From positions 38,475,039 through 38,539,038 of the forward strand of contig OZ020487.1 in assembly GCA_963971405.1 (NCBI GenBank): DNA of 64,000 nucleotides. Reading direction: 5' to 3'. Source of the DNA: Psococerastis gibbosa. Taxonomy: Eukaryota > Arthropoda > Insecta > Psocodea > Psocidae. The position numbers and the translations under genes are program-made. The notes beneath the pieces are model-generated. The model made no database searches, was not told the origin of the DNA, and saw nothing but the letters and a program-made list of their open reading frames with translations. Positions 44,167-56,700 of this stretch are shown here, one piece after another (position 1 is the first letter of the stretch; each line of letters opens with the position of its first letter).

Positions 44167-44450
44167 TTATTAAACACTCGATATTAGCATTTCCATGTTC
44201 ACTGTATTGTACAATGCTAGACCTCACACTTCCGCTACTCTCACAACACTCCCCTCGTACCACACAGGGTACCAGCTTATAATTGCATTCAGCACTAGCC
44301 TACTTTCAGTTCATACACACTTCTTGCCAAACCCATACCACACCGCAGGAAAGTTCAATTCTAAATAGTGTAAAGTCAAACAATTCGGGGGGGGGGGACT
44401 TCAGACCCCAGTCATGCCCATTCACGCTGTCGTCCCACTGTTTAAGTGTA

Positions 44451-44884
44451 AGGCGCCCCCCATCCACATACGTTCATCGTCAATGAAAATTATGAAATTG
44501 AAGGACATTTCAATTTTACTCTATGCCATTGTTAAAATTGATCAATGATCAATTGATCATAGAGTAAAAATCACAAACAATGAAACAAACAATCTAAAAT
44601 TAAAAAGTGGCGTCATGGGATATGACAAGTACAACTATTTTAATTGATTTCTCTAAAAAGAAAGCATTTCTGTATAAAAATTATAATAAGGTTTAAATAA
44701 TAAGGCGACGAAGAAAACAAATACAATTTCAAGAAACAAATTTCAAGAATTTGGCGCATACGCTTCAATTGAAAATTGTCAATTTTTGAAGACACATATG
44801 GAAAGGCCCCCATCAATGAGAAATTGAAATGTCCTTCAATTTCATAATTTTCATTGACGTTGTACGTATGTGGAATGGGCGCCT
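44451..44884. mobile_element. Fold-back MITE, GGCG-N3-ATTCCA group (F7)
   Basis: Ends AGGCGCCCCCCATCCACATACG and CGTATGTGGAATGGGCGCCT-like complement. Carries the module CTCTATGCCATTGTTAAAATTG seen in F3 and F6. Confidence 0.82.
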
Positions 44885-45414
44885 AAGCGTTGATTTTTTT
44901 CTGTGTCAGCGCATGGTATCAACCTGTCAAAGCTTAGAGCTTGAGGCTGTGGGATGGAAGCAGCTGTTAAACCACCCCATGGGGATCATCATATGTTGGA
45001 CATCAACCCCATTGTTTAGCAAATCTCATTACTGGATATTGAAACGTTTGGCTTACTGCTTATAGGGGTGGTCGCTCAACTTTACTAACTCGCATTGAAA
45101 CTCAGCTCGACAGTTCCATCTCTACCTCTACCCCGTTAGCCTGTTGTACGGACTTTATGTTATATTAGACACTATATCTATGAGCTTTTGACTTTAAACT
45201 ATTGAAAGAGTTGCAGAGATATCAAATTTTACACCAAAATTTGTTAATCCGTAAAAAAAACTGTCCGTTTTCAAGTTGAGCACCCATCTTAATATGCAAC
45301 ATAACTTTGTTATATCCATCGAAAGTACCTATTTACAATTACATGCTGCAGGGCTCAGCCTAAACTAGTACTAAGTAAGTAATTCGTAAGTAATGTGTGT
45401 AAACGTGTCCACCC
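44885..45414. other. Upstream of Prdm13 exons, nothing firm
   Basis: An acceptor-like TTTCTGTGTCAG at 44908 is followed by a 51-codon frame (LELEAVGWKQLLNHP); no donor or family, so not called. Confidence 0.35.
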
Positions 45415-45535
45415 AGTTAGTCTCTGAGGTGAAGGAGGTTGCCCCTAGGGTGCTTCAAGTTAAGAAACAGGCTCACTCCCCCGTCAGGCTGACAGGGTTG
45501 CTTACAAATCAGAAATGCTGGACTTAGGCGTTGGA
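45415..45535 (-). repeat. Family C repeat, partial
   Basis: Only the first third of the family is present, reversed, ending GCGTTGGAAAACAAAC. Confidence 0.7.
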
Positions 45536-45834
45536 AAACAAACAAAAACAAATTAATCTTTATCAATATATTATGATATCGTCGAGTCAAAGTTTCGCTC
45601 GCATCACAAGTAATGGGGGTGAGTATCAGACATAGCATTGCCTGCGAGAACCGAAACACTTGTTGGCACTTTCGCATTGAACCCGCCAGCTTCATTGTCC
45701 CTGCACAAGTGCGCAAGATATCGTCCAAAAATTCAAAAAAAAAATCATAGCAGACATCAACCTTCGAAGTGTATGGAGAAGAAACCCCTAATCTCAGATA
45801 TGACAATATATCGCCAGATGGGCGTACCATCAGA

Positions 45835-46332
45835 CAGGGGCGCCCACTGCTTGCCCCCCAGACTTGGCTTAAAGCCCACCAATTCCCTTTACTTTTCCTG
45901 GGCATTTCCATTTTTCATTGAAAACTTTTAATTTCTGATTAATTTCTGACTTAAAATATAGGACGAAGAAATGTTTAACTAGTAGAATGCTAATACCACA
46001 ATAGAATGCTTGAATTTTGGCGCGAATATAAGTACTAAGTACTTATTATTGATGGTGTATTTTTAATTTTTAATAATTGTAATACACTAGGTATATATTC
46101 TATATTCTGTAAGAAGTTTATTCAAACACGCTTTTTGTTGTTGCTTTTTTAAGGGTAGCAACTTAGTAAGGGCAAGGGGTATAAGAGTCTAAGGTGTTGC
46201 ATAGTTAAAAATGCTAAAAAAATTTCCTCAGGAGCTAAATCCAAGCCATTACAATTTAAATGATAGTTGGGGGGGGGGGTCATCTCTCCTTTTGCCCCCC
46301 CCCCCAGACTTTTTCAAAACTGGGCGCCCCTG
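45835..46332. mobile_element. hAT MITE, CAGGGGCGCCCA family
   Basis: 498 bp with ends CAGGGGCGCCCA and TGGGCGCCCCTG; flanks CCATCAGA and CCATCAGG (7 of 8). Contains paired G and C runs. Confidence 0.85.
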
Positions 46333-47544
46333 CCATCAGGAACAACATTTCGACATAATTGCGTTTAAAGATGCTTTTGCTCTTAAAATTCTTACTATCA
46401 AGGAACTTGATACTATAGTAAATTTCAGGCTTATTAAGATTGAATTTATTTGGTAAATAAATAAATACATGCCAAGGCAGAGCTCATCACAAGGTCACTA
46501 AATCTGATCATAACTCAAATTCGCAAAAAAAGTAGGTTACGCCCTTCTGACTTCAGGGAGGCGATATACGATATAGATCAGGAGTATGTATGCCTTACAG
46601 AAACTTATATTACAATGTAACAACAGTAGAAAAACAGCAGCATAACCTTGTTAGCAAAGACCTATATGTCTTTAAATGGCAAGTTAGACCGATCTGATCG
46701 ACGCAGGCAGTACCATAACAATCTAACCGTACCCGCTAGTGCTGAGCAGTGGCCAACCACGTATTCTGCGGTTTCCTCGGACTCAAAGGAGTACCGGAAG
46801 AGTCTCCATGACCTTATATTTGGCTATGTGAGCTCTCAGCAGACTAATCTTATGCTAACTATCTAATCTATTTAATCGACTTCGATGGCCAGGTGGTAAC
46901 GTGCTTGCACTTATGTGAGTCTTTACACGCCTTGCGATCGGAGACGTGTCGTAGCTCAACACAGGTACTAACCTTCAGAGGCGACTGAAGAGGTCAATCG
47001 GATACATTCATTAAATTGTTTGTATGCAATTAATCTTTTTAATAAATAAATAAATAAAAAATTAAAATCTGATTTATTATATCTAGTTTAAATTCCCCGC
47101 ACTTTTTGTGTTGTGCAAATTAATGAAAAAATAATAATAATTAGATCTAGTGTATCTAATGTTAACTCGCCAATTCTTTAGGGGGACCCCCTTACATCTC
47201 TCTGGCTGCACCCATGGCTAGAGGTGACTTAAGTCTATACGTTTCTTGTCCCCTTAAGGAGTATAAGTATAGACTACGTAATAAACATTATGAAAGCAGG
47301 TGTTTACTCGTATACAAACGGTAAAAATGGCCATTGAATATCATATCATAAACAGCTCAGAGCCATAAGTGTAATAGTATTGTACTATAAAACTATTTAT
47401 TAAGTAGGTTTTGGACAAACCCTTGCAATTGCACCCTGGCCAAAAATGAATGATCGCGGGGAGGGTTCTGCCACCACAATGCCAACTTGCTCCTCCCCAC
47501 ATTTTAATATATTTCATATTATATTTTAATTTGCTTATTTCGAG
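46333..47544. other. Upstream of the first Prdm13 exon found
   Basis: Holds SINE S1 (46885-47060); otherwise unrecognised. The Prdm13 PR domain exons were not found here. Confidence 0.45.
46885..47060 (+). repeat. SINE S1, full copy
   Basis: Begins GATGGCCAGGTGGTAACGTG, includes CGATCGGAGACGTGTCGTAG, ends in (AATA)n. Confidence 0.75.
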
Positions 47545-47714
47545 TTCAATTACACTGGGTGTCTGACATGTCCGCGTTCACCCCCTACAAGACCGTACTA
47601 CCCAATGTGGCTTTAGGATTGGCTCAGGCCGAAGAAAGTGAAAAAGTGTTACCCGATTTTAAGAAGATGCTACAAATGTATACAGTTGCTGTCTTTGGCA
47701 TTGGAATTACAGGG
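47545..47714 (+). CDS. Prdm13: Prdm13 upstream exon (probable)
   Basis: Open frame running through SDMSAFTPYKTVLPNVALG to FGIGITG, with donor GGG|GTAAGT in phase 0, which fits the phase-0 zinc-finger exon downstream. The acceptor (after TTTCGAG) is weak, so the 5' border is uncertain. No domain recognised. Confidence 0.5.
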
Positions 47715-50700
47715 GTAAGTCGCATAATTATGTTTTCCTCAGAAACCAAAAAAAATTTCAGGTGCGTGGACTGCAATACGTACCGCTGTGAACGCACTTA
47801 AATGCATTTACGTATAGACACACAATACTGTAATTTATAAGGAGGCTATTCCACTTGTCAAAAATCCTTCATTTGTTCTTCAATAATTGATGAGATTTTT
47901 TTACTCTATATAAAAACAAAAATCTCATCAATTATTGATGCACAAATGACGGAATATTGACAAGTGGAATAGCCGCCTTATAGTAACAAAATATGAGAAC
48001 ACTATATCAATATTTACCCTCTAGCCAGTGCCGGATTTATATTTTTTATGAGTGTAGGCTACTTTATTTCCGCCGCCCCATGTACATATCGTTCTAAAAT
48101 AATAATTTTCCATTTGTAGTAAAGGGGAATTATTGAAAGTATAAAAAACCATGAGGTAACCAGTGGACATGTTTGACTTTAATCCTCTGAAATCTGCCGC
48201 TCCTAGGACGCTGCCGCCCCTAGGCCGCGGCTTGTACGGCCCATATATAAATCCAGGACTGCCTCTAGCTGCTAGAGGCAGCCCTGGATGCTAGAATCTA
48301 GCATTGAATATATAACACTGTGTTATATATTCAATGGCTCTAGTAACCTTAAGGCCGGAATTGTAACAGCATCGTAGCGTACGTATGACGTAACAAACAT
48401 TGTACCGGTATTAATTTAATCTGGAAATATAGCGTACTATAACATACTTGTAGCGTCTTCCACACGGAGATGAGTGCTGAAATATTTGCTATATATAGTA
48501 ATATAGTACCAAACATAAGATATTCAAACGAAGCCTTGAGCATAGAGAGGTGGGGGCCCACCAATGCTTTACAATAAGAAATAATTCATAAGTGTTGGGG
48601 TTCATAAAATTTGAATTTTCTATGTTGAACTATCCTGCGTATGCTAAAAAGGCTGAAAACGTGATTTTTTCACCTATTCTTTCAACATTTTGTCCCAGGA
48701 AGACCCCCCGGACCCCCAATTCCTCTGAAAACTAAATCCGTAAACTGACAACGTGTTTATTCAGTACCTAAGCCCCTTTTAAATGTTTAGTGTGGTATAG
48801 GGGGGGGGGGGGGGAATACGATCAAGTTACAGAACAAAATCCTGGGGGGGGGGCTAAATTCCTCCTTGACCCGAGGACCACTGATTAACGACCCTCCTTT
48901 AACGCTAAGCTTTTGATAGGTAGCTTGTTCTGAGGTCACAAACGATTGGTTGGCAGCAACTCCCTGCATATCATCCTGCGTCTTCCTTTTCAGCTCTTGG
49001 TGCATTATAGCTCCTGCGTCAATAGATTGATAGGGTTAGGTATTCGAAAACCAGGCATGTTGCTGACCACAAGGTTCCGAATAGAGAGAGGTTCCTCCAC
49101 CAATCCAAGCCATCGATGGGCTGTCGTGACATGGCAATTTTTATATAGAGGCGAAAATTAGTTTAAATCTAGATGCATTTTTTTCCCTTTTAGCCTTCAA
49201 GAAGAAAGATCGAACCTCAACCCTCCGAGAAAGGTTCAAAATTTCTAATGAAAAACATTCTAAAGGACATAGTTGAGAAAGAAGCAGATGACCAAATAAG
49301 GCTTGATAATGAACAAGCTGCTCAGGTAGAAGTGCTGGCTTCGAATATGGGGAAATTAGGATCTGGGCATAGATGTATTTATTGTGGTAAAATTTACTCC
49401 AGGAAGTATGGCTTGAAAATTCACATAAGGTACGTTTTTCAAGCTAATTTTCTTAAAAAGTTATTTATACTGTGTGTGTAGGCCAGTGGTTCCCAAACTG
49501 TGCACCGCGACAACTCGCTAGGGCTACCGCGGCGCCATGGGACAAATTTAATTCCATTTTAGAATTTAGACTAGGTAAAACATAATAAACGATAGTTTAA
49601 AAATATAAAAGTTGTTTTTTTCTCTCTTAATCTTTGCCTCTAAAATCAAAGTGCTACTACACTCAAAATGCGTAAAACCCCACTATTTCAGCCTTGTTTT
49701 TTTTTTTAATTTCACCCGGGGGAGACCCCCGGGCCCCCCTTGTTCGCAATTATATGCTTTGTCTGTGGACTGTGTCCAGTGGTTCCCAAACTGTGCACCG
49801 CGACAACTCGCTAGGGCTACCGCGGCGCCATGGGACAAATTTAATTCCATTTTAGAATTTAGACTAGGTATAAAACATAATAAACGATAATTTAAAAATA
49901 TAGAAGTATTTTTTTCTCTCTCTTAATCTTTGCCTCTAAAATCAAAGTGCTACTACACTCAAAATGCGTAAAACCCCACTATTTCAGCCTTGTTTTTTTT
50001 TCACCCGGGGGAGACCCCCGGGCCCCCCTTGTTCGCAATTATATTCTTTGTCTGTAAAATAATGTTATTGCTGCTATCTAAATGCGTAAAATCAAACTAT
50101 TTTATGTCTGTTATCTCTAAACCTCTCCCCCGTGGGAGACCCCCAGGCCCCTACATACTTCCCGAAACCTCCAGCTCCTGCGAAAAGGACACTAAGAACA
50201 TTAATTTAAAAGCTGCGTGCGCCCATGACAACGGCTTTCCCCCTTTTCTTTACTTTTATGAAAATGGCGCCCCGCCAAAGTATACACCGCCCCATTCGAA
50301 AACTTATTGTTACGTCACTGACAAGTCCGCCCCCCCCCTTTTATGAGGTCTGGGACCACCTCCGCAGAAAACAGGCTATTAAATCCCATTAAAATGTGTT
50401 AAAATTAAATGGGTTTGTCATTTAAGTTCATGATATCGAGGTGTTACAAGTATTTAGGACAGGTCCAAAAAGGTAGAGTCGGTAAGATTTGTTCGTATGT
50501 AGACCTACATGTACAATACTGAATATGTATTCGGGCCATGCTGGGGACCGCTTACTAAATCCCTGAAAAAAAGGGCACCGCCTCCAAAAAAGTTTGAGAA
50601 CCACTGGGCTGGTGTAGGCTATCCGTGTTTATTTCTGGGTGAGAAAAGACATAAAACTGTTAATTAATGTAGGTACTTTATATACCGTACTACAGTCTCT

Positions 50701-53700
50701 AACTTTGGTTCATATGTGTTTGTATTTTGTTGATTTTTCAAGGACCGACAACTTACTATGTATACAATTTTCATTCCCTCGTGACTCACCTTCTTAAAAA
50801 TCTGAAGGAAAGGCTATACTATCAGGTGACAATGTGACATTTTGATAGATTAGGTTGAGGTATGATACTTAGTTATTTACTCTATGTCAGTTATATCCTA
50901 ACTGCAATCTGTTATATACCTGTTACTACTAATTATTTGAATTACTTTATTTTCAACTCTTCAGGACGCACACTGGTTACAAACCCTTGAAATGCAAGCA
51001 TTGTTCGCGGCCATTCGGTGATCCGAGCAATTTGAACAAGCACATACGCCTGCACTCTGAAGGAGCGACCCCTTACAGGTAATTTGCATGTGGTTATCTT
51101 TTTTATACAATTACTATAAAACTATATACAATAATATAAAGATGATGTGAGGTAGGTATTGCGAAAAAAAGACTACATATCTACTGTAGTAAGAGGCACT
51201 GTTCTAAATAATGTTTGCACATGGATAAACTACATAGATGCATTACTAATTTATTGCTATACAGAGCAAGTACGAGATCTACGGTGTTTTTTCGGCGCCA
51301 TATGCATCTATTAAACAAAATGTTCACAACCCCAGAGGGTGGGTTTGAACCAGTTACTGCCATTTTGGCTGGATTATGAGCTTAGGGCTATGGACGAATA
51401 ACGCAACTTATTAGTGCTGCAAAGAAGATAAATCCACTTTTTCGTAGGCTACTAGTGAAAAACATGCATTTTGATTTTTAAAAAGAGCATGGTTAAAGCC
51501 TACAATATTTTAAAATTTCTGTGACTAGCTGCAGCCTGATCGAGGTGATTATAATACCGGTATTTATTTAATCCCCTGGTAATAAAATTGTAAACAAGAT
51601 AATTTGTTTGATAAAGTGCTATTCAAAATTTGTTTGTTCACAGCTTTATAATCCTAGGGTATATATTTAACCCCGGTGTTATAATCGCCTCGATCAGACT
51701 GCTGGTCCTCTAGATGTTTTACAGTAATTGTTATGTACCTGCGACTGTCTTTTAATGCCTCAAAACCGAATACTGAATACTGTATTTTAATATTACTTTT
51801 TAGTTGCTTTTTAGATAATTAATTAGTATACTTAGGGTTGTTTTACTTAGTTGTTTTAATTAGTTGTTTTCTTACTTGTGGTGGTTTTCAACCTTTCCCG
51901 AGCTCGGTATGGAAGATCACCTTTCTTGATATAGATTCTTGCATCTAAATTAGCTATGCAGAAGCAGTTGAGGATTAAATACTATGATAAGAGTAAACGA
52001 TTTTATAAAAAGTATAAAGTGCTGGTAACGTTTGGTTGCAGATGTACAGAGAGAGATTTGTGTGGACTTGCAAGTAGATGATAGTTTTTCATAGGTGGCG
52101 CACGAGTCGCCAGTCACAGGTTAGGCGCCAATATTTAAATTGTGCCTATATTGGGCCTCGGCAGAATGATTGAAATAAAGTAAAGAAGTAAGAAGTAAAT
52201 TTGAATAAATTAAATAATAAAATAGAAATATTATCCTACAGATTCTACTTGAAATAAAATTAAAATAAGAAAATAGAAATATTATATTACTGGCCCTGCA
52301 TTGGTACCAGCTTTAGATTACGAATAGCTCGTCTAAGTAAATTGCCAGAGCACATGACGTCTACCACTCTTGTGGTACCCGAATGGTCCGGATAGAGTTT
52401 AGTAATTTTGCCTAGTGGCCAAGTGCCTGGGACTGTCCCCAATTTAGGCACCCAAACTAATTGTCCAACAGACACATTATGTGTCTCTCGGGGCCATTTC
52501 CGTTTCTGGATTAGGGTGTTCAGTACAGTGGTGTGCCATTGCCTCCAGAATGCTGATGTAATTGATCTGAGTCTATCCCATCGATTTTTATATGATTCGG
52601 TAGACTTGGTTTCATTATTTGGGATAAAGTCTGGTGAGCTAAAAAATGGTCCACCTATTAGGAAGGAGGCCGGACAAAGAAGGTAATCCGAATCGTCTTC
52701 GATTTGGGTTAAATATGGTCGTGAGTTTATTAATGCCTCAACTTTTGTAAATAAAGTAATGTATTCCTCGTAATATAGGTTATTTGTGATAATGTTATCA
52801 ATTATCCTACGAGCAATTTTTATCATTTGCTCCCAAGATCCAAACCATGGACTGTATGCAGGAATATGTTTGAATGTGACTGATCTGGAAGCTAAAGATG
52901 ATAAGATTTCATCTTTATTAGACGATAAAAATTTTGAGTACTCGGTAAGAGCTTTTCCCCCGGCCACAAAATTCCCACCATTATCTGTGCGGCACAGGGC
53001 AGGCAGTCCACGCCTGGAAGTAAAACGGTCAAAGGCGGCAAGGAAGTCTTTCATGGACATTGACATAATAGGTTCGAGATGAACCGCTCGCGAAAATTCG
53101 CAAACAAATAGTAGAACCCATAACTTAGAAGTTGGTGAGTTGCGGCGGGAAGTGAGTTTTACAGGGTAGCTGCCAAAAGCATCAATCCCTACAGTACCTC
53201 GAAAGGGGTAGGTTTGTTCTGTACGAAATACAGGTAGGTCGCCTTGAATAGGGCTTGGCCTAGCAGAAGACTTCTTTGCACATGGCACGCAATTAAAAAT
53301 TAATTTCTTCATGAGAACGCGACTTGAAATAATATAGAACTTTTGACGAAGTAGATGCAGACTTACGGAAGTTCCTAAATGAGCAGCACGTGCATGGTAA
53401 AGTCTACAGAGAAGAGTAGATAAGTTACATTTTTTTGGTAGTAGTATAGGGTGCTTTGCTGAATAAGGTATATTTGACAAGGTCAATCTTCCACCGACTC
53501 GCAGGACATTTTCGCCGTCTAGGAAGGGGGAAAGGGGAAGAAGGTGTTTTGAGGGAGGTTGTTGTTTCGTAATACGCTTGATTTCATCTTGAAATGAAAT
53601 AGCTTGTTGGGCTTTAACAATGCAGATAATAGCGTTTTCGAGTTCTTGTACACTAAGCGGTGTGACAATTCTTTCATTGGGTTTTTTCTTGCAATTTGCT

Positions 53701-56700
53701 AAAAAACGTAGAATGTATGCTACAGTTCTCTGAAGTATCGTAAAAGACGAACATTTAATTGTAAGTTGTACGATAGGATGCACAACACTTTCATCGTTAG
53801 TGAACAGGGTAGGCTGTAAAGGTTTATCGATTATTTTTATAGGATAGAAATTTTTAGATGACGGAGGCGGAAAATTCTGCCTAAGCAGTTCGGGTCCCTG
53901 AAACCACAGAGTATTGTTTTGCAAAGCTTCAGGTTCGAGTCCCCTAGTTGCGGCATCTGCTGGATTTTCTTTTGATTGACAATGATGGAAAAAAGTAGGA
54001 AATCTAGCAGTGAGCTCATGGATAGCAGAAATTCTGTTGGCTTCGAATACTTTGAGGCGGTAAACTGGAATTTTTAAGTAATTAAGAGCAATCATAGAAT
54101 CCGAAAAAATATAAGTACCTTGGATATTATACGGTAAGTTCCCAGCATGAAACCAGTTAGCGAAACGGGCAGCTAATTCTATAGCTGAAATCTCTAATTG
54201 TGGAATAGTGCGCCTAATTCGTTTAGACGAAAGTTTACTTTTTGCAGCGAGCAGTGTACTTTTATATTGCCCTGCATCATTTTTACATACAAGATAAGCT
54301 ACGCACGCCCAACCCATTTGGGAGGCATCTCCAAAAATGGTAAGATATTGAGCGGCATCAGGTATAGCAGCATATCGAATTATTTCTATATTCGACAGAA
54401 GGGTCATTTTATTTGTAAATGACGACCATTTATTGGCTAAATCGGTTGGTAAGTTTGAATCCCAATCAGTAGAGGTAGGATTATACCATAATAACTGAAC
54501 AAAATGTTTAAGCCAGAAGGTACAAGGGTTTAATAGTCCTAGACTATCATAAAATCTAGCTAGGTAGCTAGTGCAGGAGCGGCGAGTAATAGGGCCTGTA
54601 AATGGTTCTATTTTAAATTTAAATTTATCAGTTGTAGGATCCCAATGTAATCCAAGTATTGGAATTGATTGCGATAATTGTACCATAGAATTGGCTTCAG
54701 GGTTGAGGTTTTTGAGTACCTCAGGGTGAGATGACAAAAATTTCCCAAGTTGGAAATTTCCTTTTTTCAGCAAATCTATTAGTTGATCAATGGCTGCTTG
54801 AGCATCGTGGTATTGTATACTAAAAAAACAATCATCAATGAATCGACAGTATTTTAAAATAGTGGCAGCAAGGGGTAGCAGGGCTTCATTTTCCGTAATT
54901 AATTGTTGGACACATCGTAAAGCTAAGTATGGGCTACTGGTGAGACCATAACATAAATGTTGAATTTTACATTCTGTTATTTTTCCGGAGGCTGATACTG
55001 TACCAAATTTGTCCAATCTGGTAAAAATGTGAATTTTTTCAGCATCTTCGGGGTCTAGTTGTATTGATCTGTAGAAATTATCAATATCGCATGAGATGCA
55101 CACGGGAAATGCACGGGCAGCTGTAATTACGTAGTTAATGTCCCTCTGAAGCTTGGGACCGGACATCAATAAATCGTTAAAACTAGTTTGGTTATGTTTT
55201 GCCTTAACAGTTGGGTCAAAAACAATTTTCGATTTTCCAGAAGATTTTTTAATCACAATGTGCTGATTAAAAATATAAGGATTAGCTATTTCAGATTTGG
55301 CAATGTGGCTTTTGTTAAAAAAGTCTTGCATGGTGTTAATATAGCTATCATAAGAACGGGCTGTTTTTTGCAGTCTTTTTTCGAGTCTTAAAAAGCTAGC
55401 ATAAGCTATATTTTTGGTGGAACCAAGATTAGAAACAGGATGACGAAATGGCAATTTTACAATAAAACTCCCATTAATAGGGTCACGTTGATGTGATGAA
55501 ATAAATTGTTCTTCCATTGCTAAGAATTCTGGGTCAATTATTTCATTTTTTTGTTCAGTATGGATTGATTCCCTTTCAAATAAATCTTTCATTTCGTCAC
55601 AAATATTTCTTGAATTATTTTCATTGTTAACAAAATTTGTTGTTGCAAAGAGAACGCTGGGGTGTGCCACGGGTATTTTCCCCATAATAATGTAACCAAA
55701 ATCAGAATGGATGGGTTTTGGCCAATGTAAATTCGACTTATGGTATGTAGTACAATAATTATTAATAGGGTACGCAAGAATATCCATTACAGTAGACACT
55801 CCTAATAGAATTTCTATATTTTTATTGTCAAACGGCAGTGGGTCGGCCAATGAAAGTTTAGACAGAGTCTCCGCAAATTCTGATTGAACAGGGATTGAGG
55901 GAATTTCATGGGATATCGACGGGATAACCTCAGGATACAGGTTAATCTTTTTATTATGATCAAATCTTGACACTATGGTGATACTTACAGATCCAAGACT
56001 TTGCAGCGTTAGGTTAGATATTCCAGATAGTTGGGACTTATTTTTGGACGGTTGAAGGCCTAATTTTCGAGCAGCATTGGCGGAAATCAAATCCAATGTA
56101 CTTCCTGAATCCAGGACACAAAGTACATTGTGACAGAAGCCAGCTTTGTCTTTAACAAAGACAGTAAGCGTTCCAAGCCTAGTGGCATAGGAGGCAGCAG
56201 GTTTAGCAGGTTCAAAGCAAGTCATTACTTTTTCATGATCATTTTTGCTCTGTTTGGTAGGGGCTTCGTAGCGAGAACGCCATTGGGGGCAGGTTAATGA
56301 GTTATGAATGGCTGACATGCAGTAGAAGCATTTGCGCTCACTCGTGCAATCAGGTGATGCATGCTTCAGGGAGCGGCAGGAATTGAGTACGTCTTAATAG
56401 AGCGATTTTTCATTATGAAAATAAAATTATACGAAGAAGAAAGGGGTTAAATTAGGACTGTAAATAGGGGTTTTTTGACGAAGGACCAGATAGATAATTA
56501 ATTAGTATACTTAGGGTTGTTTTACTTAGTTGTTTTAATTAGTTGTTTTCTTACTTGTGGTGGTTTTCAACCTTTCCCGAGCTCGGTATGGAAGATCACC
56601 TTTCTTGATATAGATTCTTGCATCTAAATTAGCTATGCAGAAGCAGTTGAGGATTAAATACTATGATAAGAGTAAACGATTTTATAAAAAGTATAAAGTG

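Noticed and set aside
52408..53082. Plus-strand frames of 92 and 98 codons in the BEL/Pao element.
   Set aside because: Antisense shadows of the pol frame.
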